The translations under genes were made by a program, and so were the position numbers. A stretch of DNA of 59,232 nucleotides, taken from the NCBI GenBank assembly GCA_019414725.1, contig DXLM01000009.1:1-59232 (forward strand). The letters are read 5' to 3'. Positions within the stretch are counted from its first letter, which is position 1. Each line of letters begins with the position of its first letter. The stretch comes from Bacteroides sp. GTDB lineage: Bacteria; Bacteroidota; Bacteroidia; Bacteroidales; Bacteroidaceae. Shown here one piece after another: positions 50,574-59,232 of this stretch. The notes below the pieces were generated by a model, which did no database searches, was not told the origin of the DNA, and saw only the letters and a program-made list of their open reading frames with translations.

Positions 50574-52565
50574 TTAATTATATATATTGCTTAAACGAGC
50601 AACTAATTCATTTCCAAGTTCAGTCTTCACTTCTATATGCTTCAAAACGGCTGTTACAAAAGGATTACTTTCGAACACACCGCGCACTTGTTCAAAGTCA
50701 AGCATTTGCTCTTCCTTACTACCATCAGCACCAAAGCCAGTCATCGAAGACAAAGAAAATTCTTTCTTTGCATCTTCATATACCATCTTATCCAGCCATA
50801 CCACAGACTGTTGCCATTGATGCACAATGTTTATAATATCCTTTGCAGTTATTGTTTCGGCATCCAGTCTGTAGAACTCCAGCATTTTTCCATACGCCCA
50901 AGTCCATTCATAGGTATAATAATTGGCATGCATTTCTGCAAAACGGTCATGTATCTGGTCAACAGTGTGCAAAACACCTGTTTCTATATCGCTCATCAAT
51001 CGCTCTATCTCTGTTTTTGGAGCTATTAAGCCAGAAATGTCAACCCATTCACCTCGTCCGATCGAAGTATCCGGCAATAAACGCTGTCGTACTTCCTCAT
51101 CATTCTTAAAATGTATTTCCTCCAGACGCTTGATAACCGAATTACCCAGGAATTTATGAATAGCTGTTTCATAAAACTTGATACCTTTATTCAACGCCGA
51201 GTTTTTAATCTTTGCGCTCTGATAAGAATATGTTTCCGAAGTTTCTCCCGATACTCTTTCCAACTCTTTCAGAATACTCCGTCCTTTCATCATCTTCTGA
51301 ATTGTGTATGGACTGAGCAAATTATAATTAATCTGATCCAGACGGAAAGGATCTTTACGCAAATCACGTTTCGGCCATTTCTGTGCATCACGAATTGTGC
51401 CGACGCTACGAAGATTAACCCCCGGAACCAGATAAGTCGTATTTTTATCCTCTATCAAATAAGAGAAAGGTAAATCCGATGTATCAGGATGATTGACATG
51501 ACGTCCCATTACAAGTGAAAAGGCTCCGATACGTGCAGGCCAAAGGATATATGAATCCGAAGTAGTCTTAGCACCTCTTTCCAACGCTCCCTGATGAATC
51601 GGCCCCAGCTTATACATATGATTACTCTGGTTAGATCCTGAACCCGCATTCATAAATGAAAACATCCCGGCAATCAGCAAAGTTGACTTATGATGAGTCA
51701 CCGTAAACGGTCCGGCAAAAATAGCACATGCTTCTCCATTTTCCTCCTGACAATTGCTGAAAAACAAAGAATCCGAAGCCGAATAATTATGCCCCATATG
51801 ACAAGCCTGTCCCACAAAACAGCGAGTCATCATCGTGCCATCCTCTATGTGCGAACCACTGGAGATAATAAAATCATCACATACCACTCCGTAACCGATA
51901 TGTACCGGATCGTCAGCATTACTGTTAATACTACCGTTCTTCAGTCTGCCAGCTCCCTCTATTTCACAATGGTCACCGATACGCACATTTTTAATATATC
52001 CCGAATTGACAATCGTGACGTGCGAACCTATCGTTCCTCTATCCGAAGCATGTTCGTCTGCATAAGCCTCAACCAACGCTTTCATACGCTCAATGAGCTG
52101 CGGACGATGACGGTAAAGTGCCATAATATATGCCTGATGTGCAGAAAGACGGTCATGAATCATAACCTCACGACCTCCTGTTTCATTCAAGACAGACACC
52201 TCTACCCCATTTCCAAAACGAGATTTCCGGTCTACCAGAATAATATCCACATTCTCGATAAATGTATATGCCCCAATCTCATAGTTAGCAATGTAATTCT
52301 TTACATTTTCAATGCAACAGTTATCTCCCACTGTCACATTATGCAGAGTCACATACGATAATTCGGAATGCTTACAGATACCTCCCGGCAATGTAAATTC
52401 GTGTTCAAATACTCCCAGACACACCTTCCCGGAAAAACGAGCATGATGTACATAGTCAGGAGTGAAACGTTCAGCCACCCGTACATCCTTCCAGTCGGAA
52501 GCCGAACAAAGCTGCGATTCCAGCCTGTTTATTTCTTCATCAGTCAGCGAACGGTAATTTATCAT
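50574..52565 (-). CDS. DUF4954-family protein with predicted left-handed beta-helix
   Basis: A 663-residue protein of unknown function. From about residue 30 to 370 the sequence has hexapeptide-like repeats ([LIV]-G-x-x-x-x, such as NVTVGDNCCIENV, NVRIGDHCEIEGAG, HIGYGVVCDDFIISSG, CFVGQACHMGHN, WPARIGAFSLVMGRHVNH) that predict a left-handed parallel beta-helix, the scaffold of acyltransferases and sugar-nucleotide enzymes. The C-terminal ~250 residues are helical. No signal peptide is visible. It is 2 bp downstream of hflX and 14 bp upstream of the TlpA-like gene. Enzymatic activity is not demonstrable from sequence. Confidence 0.8.
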   Translation of the reverse strand: MINYRSLTDEEINRLESQLCSASDWKDVRVAERFTPDYVHHARFSGKVCLGVFEHEFTLPGGICKHSELSYVTLHNVTVGDNCCIENVKNYIANYEIGAYTFIENVDIILVDRKSRFGNGVEVSVLNETGGREVMIHDRLSAHQAYIMALYRHRPQLIERMKALVEAYADEHASDRGTIGSHVTIVNSGYIKNVRIGDHCEIEGAGRLKNGSINSNADDPVHIGYGVVCDDFIISSGSHIEDGTMMTRCFVGQACHMGHNYSASDSLFFSNCQEENGEACAIFAGPFTVTHHKSTLLIAGMFSFMNAGSGSNQSNHMYKLGPIHQGALERGAKTTSDSYILWPARIGAFSLVMGRHVNHPDTSDLPFSYLIEDKNTTYLVPGVNLRSVGTIRDAQKWPKRDLRKDPFRLDQINYNLLSPYTIQKMMKGRSILKELERVSGETSETYSYQSAKIKNSALNKGIKFYETAIHKFLGNSVIKRLEEIHFKNDEEVRQRLLPDTSIGRGEWVDISGLIAPKTEIERLMSDIETGVLHTVDQIHDRFAEMHANYYTYEWTWAYGKMLEFYRLDAETITAKDIINIVHQWQQSVVWLDKMVYEDAKKEFSLSSMTGFGADGSKEEQMLDFEQVRGVFESNPFVTAVLKHIEVKTELGNELVARLSNIYN

Positions 52566-52567
52566 AA

Positions 52568-53824
52568 TTATTCTTCATCATAAGTTTGATAAAGGAAATC
52601 ATTATAAGGATACTTCTGCACATGCAACTCTCTTACTTTCTTATAAACAATTTCCTTCAGTTCATCGATATTCGTTTTATTTCGAGCCGAAATAAAGATA
52701 CAATTATCATTCATCTTAGCCATCCATGTATGCATAAGCTCTTCCAGCGTAATATTCTCCTTCGTTTTCGGAGTCAAATCATCTTCAGCCTTTTCTACAT
52801 AGGTATACGCATCTATCTTATTGAATACAATCATGGTAGGCTTTCCTCCTGCTCCTAAATCAGCAATTGTTTTATCTACCACCTGTATCTGCTCCTCAAA
52901 ATCAGGATGAGAGATATCTACCACATGAAGCAATAAATCAGCTTCACGCACTTCATCCAGTGTAGATTTAAACGAATCGACCAAATCAGTTGGAAGTTTA
53001 CGAATAAAACCTACCGTATCGGAAAGCAGGAAAGGCAAGTTTTCAATAATCACCTTACGTACTGTCGTATCAAGAGTAGCAAACAGCTTATTTTCAGCAA
53101 AGACTTCACTTTTAGCCAATAAATTCATCAATGTCGATTTTCCGACATTCGTATATCCAACCAGAGCAACACGAATCAAGCGTCCGCGATTTTTACGCTG
53201 AGTAGATTTCTGAGTATCTATTTCAGCCAGACGCTGTTTTAGTAAAGCCATACGATTCAAAATAATACGACGGTCCATTTCAAGCTGAGTTTCACCCGGT
53301 CCACGAAGACCAACAGAACCCTTACCACCTCCGGCTCCGGAACCACCACCCTGACGCTCAAGGTGAGTCCACAAACGTTGCAAACGGGGTAGCATGTATT
53401 TATATTGTGCCAATTCAACCTGTGTCTTGGCATTGGCAGTTTGTGCACGCATCGCAAAAATATCCAGAATAAGCGATGTACGGTCCAGAATCTTTACATT
53501 CAGCTCCTTTTCGATATTACGTATCTGTTTGGCAGAAAGTTCATCATCAAAGATAACCATACCCACTTCTTCTCCTTCTTCCTCCTTTTTCTGAAGAAGA
53601 TATTCTTTAATTTCCTGCAACTTACCTTTACCTACGTATGTCACAGTATTGGGATAATCCATTTTTTGAGTAAAACGTTTTACGACCTCAGCTCCTGCCG
53701 TTTCTGCAAGAAAAGCAAGTTCATCCAAATATTCATTCGTTTTACGCTCGTTCTGTGTCTGGGTAATCAAACCCACCAATGCAGCCTTTTCAGTCTGCGC
53801 ATCTGATATAACAAATTCTTTCAT
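52568..53824 (-). CDS. hflX: Ribosome-associated GTPase HflX
   Basis: A 418-residue GTPase that rescues stalled or stress-damaged 50S subunits in well-studied bacteria. It has the HflX N-terminal nucleotide-binding domain (ETAGAEVVKRFTQKMDYPN, ~47-65), the linker GGSGAGGGKGSVGLRGPGET (~165-184), G1 ALVGYTNVGKSTLMNLL (~219-235), G3 SDTVGFIRKLPTDLVDSFKS (~268-287) and NKID (~337-340). It is first in hflX-DUF4954-tlpA. Confidence 0.95.
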   Translation of the reverse strand: MKEFVISDAQTEKAALVGLITQTQNERKTNEYLDELAFLAETAGAEVVKRFTQKMDYPNTVTYVGKGKLQEIKEYLLQKKEEEGEEVGMVIFDDELSAKQIRNIEKELNVKILDRTSLILDIFAMRAQTANAKTQVELAQYKYMLPRLQRLWTHLERQGGGSGAGGGKGSVGLRGPGETQLEMDRRIILNRMALLKQRLAEIDTQKSTQRKNRGRLIRVALVGYTNVGKSTLMNLLAKSEVFAENKLFATLDTTVRKVIIENLPFLLSDTVGFIRKLPTDLVDSFKSTLDEVREADLLLHVVDISHPDFEEQIQVVDKTIADLGAGGKPTMIVFNKIDAYTYVEKAEDDLTPKTKENITLEELMHTWMAKMNDNCIFISARNKTNIDELKEIVYKKVRELHVQKYPYNDFLYQTYDEE

Positions 53825-53851
53825 TCAGTATAGTTGTATGTCTAATTGTGG

Positions 53852-53859
53852 CAAATATA
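53852..53859 (-). promoter_or_regulatory. hflX operon promoter -7 element
   Basis: TATATTTG on the minus strand, 28 bases upstream of hflX. Confidence 0.5.
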
Positions 53860-53984
53860 GCGAAAAAGCACGCACCAAGTATTTTATCAAACAAAAAATT
53901 AAAGAAACATTCATACAATAAGTATTTATCATACAGCCCCAAACATCATGCTATGTATTTTATGAAAATCATCCGAAACAATAA

Positions 53985-54022
53985 AACCCCGTCATCAACA
54001 GTTTAATGCCAATGACGGGGTT
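53985..54022 (-). terminator. susD terminator
   Basis: AACCCCGTCAT (53985-53995) pairs with ATGACGGGGTT (54012-54022); on the minus strand TTTTATTGTTTC follows. It ends the susC-susD unit immediately after susD, so no glycosidase or sensor gene belongs to this unit. Confidence 0.85.
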
Positions 54023-54049
54023 CTAAAATATCAGTGCTTATGCTTTAAC

Positions 54050-55543
54050 TTAATCATCCAAATTCGGATTATTTATAATCTCTTTTTCTGGAATTTTAAA
54101 TGTCAAGCGTTCATCTTTATAATCATAAGTTTGTCCAGGAAGCATAGCATCTTCTGCACAACGAGTAATACTCTTCTGGAAACGCTTCATTGTAAGCAAT
54201 CCACGTCCTTCAGCCCATAATTCCAAACGCCAGTTAAAGTAAATTTCATCCAAAAGCCCTTCTTTACCCATCTGTTCTACTTTTGCGGCTGCTTCTGTAT
54301 CACGCTCATCCAATAAAGCTTTCAAAGAAATTTTCGCATCAGAAAGATTATTCTCTCGTGCATTAGCTTCTGCATTTATCAAATACATTTCAGCGACACG
54401 CATATATACTTCATCGTCATACCATTCTCTGTTTCCTAAGATACGCTTGCTGTTATAGAATTTCCACCAGTTTGTCAATTCATATTGTTCTCCCTTTTCA
54501 TCTGTTTCAGTAAACCATTTTTTACGAACATCTGTATCCGGTATAGAATTATACAAATTAGTATCAATCAATTTTTCACCGCCGGCATACGCATAGCTAT
54601 ATGTAAACAAGTCCATATGTCCCCAGAATGTAGGCAGAGCCGGAGAGTTACTTGTTGTCAGATCAATAGCCCACATCCATCCAGGAATAGAAACAGAACT
54701 AAATCCTGAATTGATAACTTCCGTTCTATTCATCAAGGTAAACTCTTTCGAATCAATCACCTCTTGAGTCAATCGAGCCGCTTCTCCATTTTCACCCATC
54801 ATAAGATAAGCATAAGCCAGCATACCTTTTGCTACCGCCTGATTAATCTGGTCCTTTTGTCCTGAAGGACGTTCATATCCTTCAAGCATAGGAATAGCAT
54901 CTGTCAAATCTTTAACAATCAGTTTATAAACTTCTTCTACACTTGATTTCTTTGCAGCTTCCGAAGTTAATTGAGTACGATAAATAGGTATTGCTAAAGC
55001 TGTTTTATCTTCCTGATAAGGACGGGCATATAAGTTTACCAAGTTAAAATAAGAATGCGCTCTCAAAGCTTTGGCTTGTGCAAAATACACACCATTTTCT
55101 CCAGTAGGTTTCGCTTCATCACCTCCAGCAGCATCAATAATTTCATTGGCAGCTTTGATAAGACGATAATAATATCTCCAGAATTGATAAGAGAACTGAG
55201 ATGCTGTACGAGTTGAACAAGTCAAATCACCAGCATATTCAAACCAGCCATATCCTTTCATCATAATGACCATATCTCCACTCATCAAGTCTGTTGCTAT
55301 ATCAACAGCTTTCTGTCCGAAGTCATCATGACCTTTTACATCACCTGTAGACATTGCAAATGTTGTAGAATAAGTACCTAATGCTTGTCCCATCAATATA
55401 TTGGTATTCCATTTAGCCACTTCTTCCAAATCACCAGATGTGATATAATCCGAAGGACTTTTTTCCAAAAATGAATCTGAACATCCACTGTTTAGAAGCA
55501 TCAAACTTAAAGCAGCAACCGGAATGTATTTATTTAATTTCAT
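54050..55543 (-). CDS. SusD/RagB-family nutrient-binding lipoprotein
   Basis: Surface lipoprotein of 497 residues that forms the lid over a SusC channel and helps capture a glycan or peptide. The lipoprotein signal (residues 1-20; lipobox LNSGC) precedes CSDSFLEKSPSDYITSGD. Typical SusD features include the TPR-like helices with AQAKALRAHSYFNLVNLYARPYQ (~154-176) and the C-terminal NWRLELWAEGRGLLTMKRF (~446-464). It follows susC by 21 bp. The ligand cannot be told from sequence, and no enzyme gene is linked to suggest one. Confidence 0.93.
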   Translation of the reverse strand: MKLNKYIPVAALSLMLLNSGCSDSFLEKSPSDYITSGDLEEVAKWNTNILMGQALGTYSTTFAMSTGDVKGHDDFGQKAVDIATDLMSGDMVIMMKGYGWFEYAGDLTCSTRTASQFSYQFWRYYYRLIKAANEIIDAAGGDEAKPTGENGVYFAQAKALRAHSYFNLVNLYARPYQEDKTALAIPIYRTQLTSEAAKKSSVEEVYKLIVKDLTDAIPMLEGYERPSGQKDQINQAVAKGMLAYAYLMMGENGEAARLTQEVIDSKEFTLMNRTEVINSGFSSVSIPGWMWAIDLTTSNSPALPTFWGHMDLFTYSYAYAGGEKLIDTNLYNSIPDTDVRKKWFTETDEKGEQYELTNWWKFYNSKRILGNREWYDDEVYMRVAEMYLINAEANARENNLSDAKISLKALLDERDTEAAAKVEQMGKEGLLDEIYFNWRLELWAEGRGLLTMKRFQKSITRCAEDAMLPGQTYDYKDERLTFKIPEKEIINNPNLDD

Positions 55544-55564
55544 AAATTTCTGATTTTATTTTAG

Positions 55565-58500
55565 TTAAAACTGAACTTTAATACCTCCCATAATTGTACT
55601 CAATGGGCTGTATTGGCTTCTGCCTGATTCTCCTGAGTCATTATTATTATCATTGTTGACCGTATCTCTACTACCTGAAGAAGCATTAGCCACATAACCT
55701 TTACGAGCCGAAAGGAAGAACAAGTTGTCTCCAGATACATATACGCTCAGACCTCCCAGGTGCAGTTTAGAAGTAATGCTTTGTGGGAAAGTATATCCCA
55801 AACGAAGATTAGACAGGTTCAGATAAGAACGGCTAGTCAAGAAACGTGTTGAAGTTGCATTAGCATAACTAGTACCGTCATCCCCTCCACCATAGTTATT
55901 GGTAAGTCGAGGAACATCTGTAATATCACCAGGCTGCTGCCAACGGTTTTCAATATCTTTATGCCAATTATGCTTTCCAGCCCCATCATTATGCATTAAT
56001 TCCTGATAATTATAATCGTAACCATATCCTCCCAAGCTATATGAGAATGTCGCATTCAAAGTAAATCCTTTTGCATATAAATCAAAACCAAAACCACCTT
56101 GTAAAGCAGGTATTGCTGATTTATCAACAAATTTCTTAGTAGCTTGACTCCAGTCGCTTGTCTGCTCTACTTCCAGTTTATTGATGGTTTTAGTTGATTT
56201 ATAAGTTTCCATATCTGTAATCAACTCTTTAGTACCATCAGGCAATACATTATAATACTGATTATACATAGCGTATCCGGTCTGAGGATCTACACCTGCA
56301 TATTCACGCATGTAGAAATCATACAAAGAATGTCCTTTTGCCCATCCATAGTAAGTGCTTAATTCCAAAGCCTTCTCTTTACCTGTAGTTTCATCAATAG
56401 GCATCTTAGTCATTTCATTCTTATAATATCCACCATTAACACGGAAATCGAATTTATAATCTTTCTTATTCAAAAGATGTGCAGTCAAAGAAAATTCTAC
56501 ACCCTGATTTACCAGCTCTCCATCATTAACAGGATAAGAAGCATATCCCAAAGAAGGAGCTACCTGCTTCATAAACAACATATCAGTTGTCTTTTTATGG
56601 AAATATTCAACTTCACCTTCAAGTATACCAGCAATATCAAATTCAATACCAGTATTAATAGTAGAACTTCTTTCCCAAGTTAAATCAGGATTACCTTTAT
56701 AAACAAAGCTGAAAGTATAATTATCGTTCAAGTTGTTAATCTGATACAAATCTTCATATGGATAGTATCCAGCGACAACAGGACTTGTTATAAAATCCTG
56801 ATTACCAAGAACACCCCAGCTCAATTTATATTTCAAATTCTTCAACCATTTGATATCTTTCATAAATTCTTCGTTAGTAATAGCCCATGCAGTTCCAATA
56901 GATCCAAATGTTCCCCACTTATGACCTTTAGCAAAACGTGAACTACCATCAGCACGAAGTGTTCCGTGAATAAAATATTTATTATCCCAGTCATAACGCA
57001 ACTGACCAAAATAACTTTCAATCGCATAACCATAAGTATACGATTCCATATAATCCATTATAACAGCATTACTCCATTCTGTATTATCCGGACGAACCAT
57101 TTTTGATTTAGCACCATATGATACGTTGGTTGTACTATTTGTTGATTCATGAGCAACAAAAGCTTCAAAATTATTTCTTCCAAAACTTTGAGTCCATGAT
57201 AAAATCTGGTTAGCAGTAAAGTTCAAATAATTCACCTGAGTTTTCACAATTTGTCCTTTACCAGCACTATCACCATAATATGGATTTGTCAATTCGTTTT
57301 CAGCCTGACCATAATACTGCAAACCAACATTAGCAGTTGCTTTGAAGTGTTTCAAGAAACGAGCCTCAAATGAAGCATTACCATTAAACTGGTGTGTCTT
57401 GATTTCATCTTTATCCAAAAGCAATGCACCAGCAGGATTAATACCAGCAGCAAACGGACGGCTATAACCGGCATTCATACCATAATCGTATTTATTTCCT
57501 CCAATGCTTGTATCTTGTACAATATTTCCGTTTTCATCACGTTCAAAAACAGGGAACAATGAAGGCATACCGTTTATAAACTGGAAACCATTGTTCATAT
57601 TACTATCAGACTGTCCCGGCTTATTGGTAATCATATATGCATACGATAATGATGTTGTAGCTTTCAACCAAGGGGCAATCTGATTACTCATATTGTTACG
57701 AACATTGAATCGTTCGTAATCCGAAGAAATATAATATCCTTCATCCTTCAGATAACTAAAAGCTGTATAATGGGTCATTTTCTCGTTACCACCTGAGATT
57801 TTAAGGCTAGCATCAAATTTCTGACCTGTTCTAAACAAATAATCCTCCCATTTTTCCGGAGTATATTTACGTGTAATGCCACTATAAAAACGTCCTGTAG
57901 AAGGATCAATCAACTTGTCACCATCTGCGTTCCACATATTATATATAGGAGCAATACCATTTTGTCCTCCGAACAACTGTTGTGAAGCCCATGTTGCAGC
58001 TGTAGCACGATCATACCCACCAGCAACTTCTGCATAACCACGTAAACTTTCCCAAGTAAGCTCTGTAAATCTTTCCGGACTATCAATTACATCATAAAGC
58101 GGAGTCAAACGCATGTTTGCACCATATTTAACTTCAGCATCAACACGTGTTTTACCTGCTTCACCTTTTTTAGTAGTAATCAAGACTACACCATTTGCAG
58201 CACGAGATCCATACAATGCAGTAGCAGTAGCATCTTTCAAAACTGTCATAGAAGCAATATCACTTGGATCGATACCACTTAAATCAGCTTCAAAAGGAAT
58301 ACCATCTACAACATACAACGGAGAACGGCTAGAATATGCTGAACCTAAACCACGAATACGGATACTAGCATTACTTCCAGGTTGTCCAGAAGTAGACATC
58401 ACTTGTACTCCGGCAACTTCTCCAGCCAATGCTTTAGATAGTTCAGTCGGATTCTTCAACGAGATTTGCTCTCCACCAATTTCAGTAGCTGAACCTGTAA

Positions 58501-58654
58501 AAGAACGTTTGGTAGCTCCTCCATAAGCAACAACCATAACTTCATCCAATTGTTCTGAATCTGAACGAAGTACGACCTTAACAGTAGGCTTGATAGTTAC
58601 TTCTTGGCTTTCCAGACCAATGAACGAAACAACCAAAGTTTTTGCCGGACTAAA
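55565..58654 (-). CDS. 5'-truncated SusC/RagA TonB-dependent receptor
   Basis: Outer-membrane TonB-dependent importer, intact from the end of its N-terminal carboxypeptidase-regulatory-like domain (PAKTLVVSFIGLESQEV) through the plug (DEVMVVAYGGATKRSFTGSA; IRIRGLG...SPLYVVDGIPF; LKDATATALYGSRAANGVV) to the last beta strand (GGIKVQF). The open frame runs back only to 58654; an in-frame TAG is at 58655-58657, and the first possible start is a TTG at 58634-58636. No signal peptide is encoded, and roughly 85-100 N-terminal residues of a typical SusC are missing, as is any promoter on this strand. As it stands it should not make an exported protein. The body shows no frameshift or stop, so the loss is recent or reversible. 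Confidence 0.9.
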   Translation of the reverse strand, partial: FSPAKTLVVSFIGLESQEVTIKPTVKVVLRSDSEQLDEVMVVAYGGATKRSFTGSATEIGGEQISLKNPTELSKALAGEVAGVQVMSTSGQPGSNASIRIRGLGSAYSSRSPLYVVDGIPFEADLSGIDPSDIASMTVLKDATATALYGSRAANGVVLITTKKGEAGKTRVDAEVKYGANMRLTPLYDVIDSPERFTELTWESLRGYAEVAGGYDRATAATWASQQLFGGQNGIAPIYNMWNADGDKLIDPSTGRFYSGITRKYTPEKWEDYLFRTGQKFDASLKISGGNEKMTHYTAFSYLKDEGYYISSDYERFNVRNNMSNQIAPWLKATTSLSYAYMITNKPGQSDSNMNNGFQFINGMPSLFPVFERDENGNIVQDTSIGGNKYDYGMNAGYSRPFAAGINPAGALLLDKDEIKTHQFNGNASFEARFLKHFKATANVGLQYYGQAENELTNPYYGDSAGKGQIVKTQVNYLNFTANQILSWTQSFGRNNFEAFVAHESTNSTTNVSYGAKSKMVRPDNTEWSNAVIMDYMESYTYGYAIESYFGQLRYDWDNKYFIHGTLRADGSSRFAKGHKWGTFGSIGTAWAITNEEFMKDIKWLKNLKYKLSWGVLGNQDFITSPVVAGYYPYEDLYQINNLNDNYTFSFVYKGNPDLTWERSSTINTGIEFDIAGILEGEVEYFHKKTTDMLFMKQVAPSLGYASYPVNDGELVNQGVEFSLTAHLLNKKDYKFDFRVNGGYYKNEMTKMPIDETTGKEKALELSTYYGWAKGHSLYDFYMREYAGVDPQTGYAMYNQYYNVLPDGTKELITDMETYKSTKTINKLEVEQTSDWSQATKKFVDKSAIPALQGGFGFDLYAKGFTLNATFSYSLGGYGYDYNYQELMHNDGAGKHNWHKDIENRWQQPGDITDVPRLTNNYGGGDDGTSYANATSTRFLTSRSYLNLSNLRLGYTFPQSITSKLHLGGLSVYVSGDNLFFLSARKGYVANASSGSRDTVNNDNNNDSGESGRSQYSPLSTIMGGIKVQF

Positions 58655-58743
58655 CTAATAGGCAGTTTTGGGAAAACTGATACATAATAAAAACAGTTTC
58701 ATGTAGATTCTGATAATATATCTAGATGCAATGTGTACTTTTG
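58655..58743. other. susC break region with palindrome and outward-facing promoter-like element
   Basis: Homology to SusC stops at about 58648-58654. Nine bases further is a 7-bp palindrome CAGTTTT-GGG-AAAACTG (58663-58679), and a third copy of the half-site, CAGTTT, is at 58694-58699. TACTTTTG (58736-58743) on the plus strand matches the -7 promoter element but points away from susC. This resembles a site-specific recombination region; the assignment is inferred. Confidence 0.45.
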
Positions 58744-58823
58744 TCTAATGGAATACTTTGATTTTCTACCTATTTGTTGTTAGGTTAATTCTTCTATTAT
58801 ACATTCTACATTTACCTGTTTAA

Positions 58824-59232
58824 TCAAAACTTGCATTTTTTTAGTTCCTTGATTATCGTTTGCGGTAGTACTTCACCATAAACTTGGGTTGTTTTTATAT
58901 TACGATGTCCTAATAGTTTTTGCACGGTAGAAAGCTGTACACCTTTATATATTAATAAGGTAGCATTCGTATGACGTGCTGTATGGAAAGAAAAATGTTT
59001 TGTTATTCCTGCTAGTTTTCCTATACGAATTAATTCTTTATTAACCGAAGCGTTAGGCTTTATATGAAAAAATTCTTCTATATCTGGATAATGATATAAA
59101 ATGCGGATAGCTTTTCCCTGAAATAAATAGCCAAGGGGAAGTTGAGTGACAGTTCCTGTTTTTTGTGATTTGAAAACCAGCCATACTACTATGATTTTTG
59201 CAAGTTATTTATGATAAAATAGGTTTATATCT
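58824..59232 (-). pseudogene. C-terminal part of a tyrosine recombinase, interrupted and cut by the window edge
   Basis: The minus-strand frame ending with TGA at 58824-58826 encodes about 126 residues of a Bacteroidetes phage-integrase-family recombinase: VWLVFKSQKTGTVTQLPLG, then the catalytic HxxR in FSFHTARHTNATLL, the second histidine in QKLLGHRNIKTTQ and the nucleophilic tyrosine in TTQVYGEV. Upstream in the same frame is a TAA at 59205-59207, then DINLFYHK to the edge, which still resembles the segment after the first catalytic arginine. So it is either a nonsense-mutated gene or a remnant; the N-terminal half lies outside the window. It is transcribed toward the truncated susC, ending 166 bp from it. 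Confidence 0.75.

Overview
The window looks like chromosomal DNA of a gut Bacteroidaceae member (Bacteroides or Phocaeicola type). Evidence: a SusC/SusD pair, a GH84 hexosaminidase, an anaerobic class I fumarase, no clear Shine-Dalgarno sequences, and the Bacteroidetes promoter -7 element TAnnTTTG upstream of most transcription units. No rRNA or tRNA gene was recognised. Most of the window is ordinary core genome; the right end (about 58.6-59.2 kb) is clearly rearranged.

Layout. 0.1-7.6 kb: a CvfB-like S1 protein, an endonuclease/exonuclease/phosphatase-family lipoprotein, an antiporter-tcdA-lolD operon, then asd and ogt. 7.7-13 kb (minus): trmB-mrp, ilvE-DUF975, xseA-xseB. 13.1-19.2 kb: MATE exporter, cytidylate kinase-like protein, ppk1 divergent from a YfcE-type phosphoesterase, rfbB. 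19.6-24.9 kb (minus): a threonine operon, leader peptide-thrA-apgM-thrC, in which an apgM-family gene sits where a homoserine kinase is expected. 25.1-33.5 kb: frr, rsgA, an M28 peptidase and a three-gene RND efflux operon. 33.7-42.2 kb: an APC permease, then cysQ, an SLC13-type transporter, cysC, cysD, cysN and a sulfotransferase. This last set takes up an anion, makes PAPS, uses it to sulfonate something and removes the PAP by-product; no sulfite-producing or sulfite-reducing gene is present, so it reads as a sulfonation cluster. 42.4-53.8 kb: NhaC antiporter, GH84 enzyme, fumarase, and an hflX-DUF4954-TlpA operon. 54-59.2 kb: susD and a susC that has lost its promoter, signal peptide and most of its N-terminal domain; 166 bp upstream is the C-terminal half of a tyrosine recombinase.

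The most interesting points are (1) the decapitated susC next to a recombinase remnant, with a palindrome at the break and a promoter-like element facing away from susC, which resembles a silent cassette of a SusC/SusD DNA-shuffling system or its remains; (2) the PAPS-sulfotransferase cluster; (3) a Thr/Met-rich leader peptide before thrA; (4) a family of intergenic repeats with a 22-bp period seen in four gaps, two of them also carrying a related long hairpin; and (5) the apgM-type gene as probable homoserine kinase.
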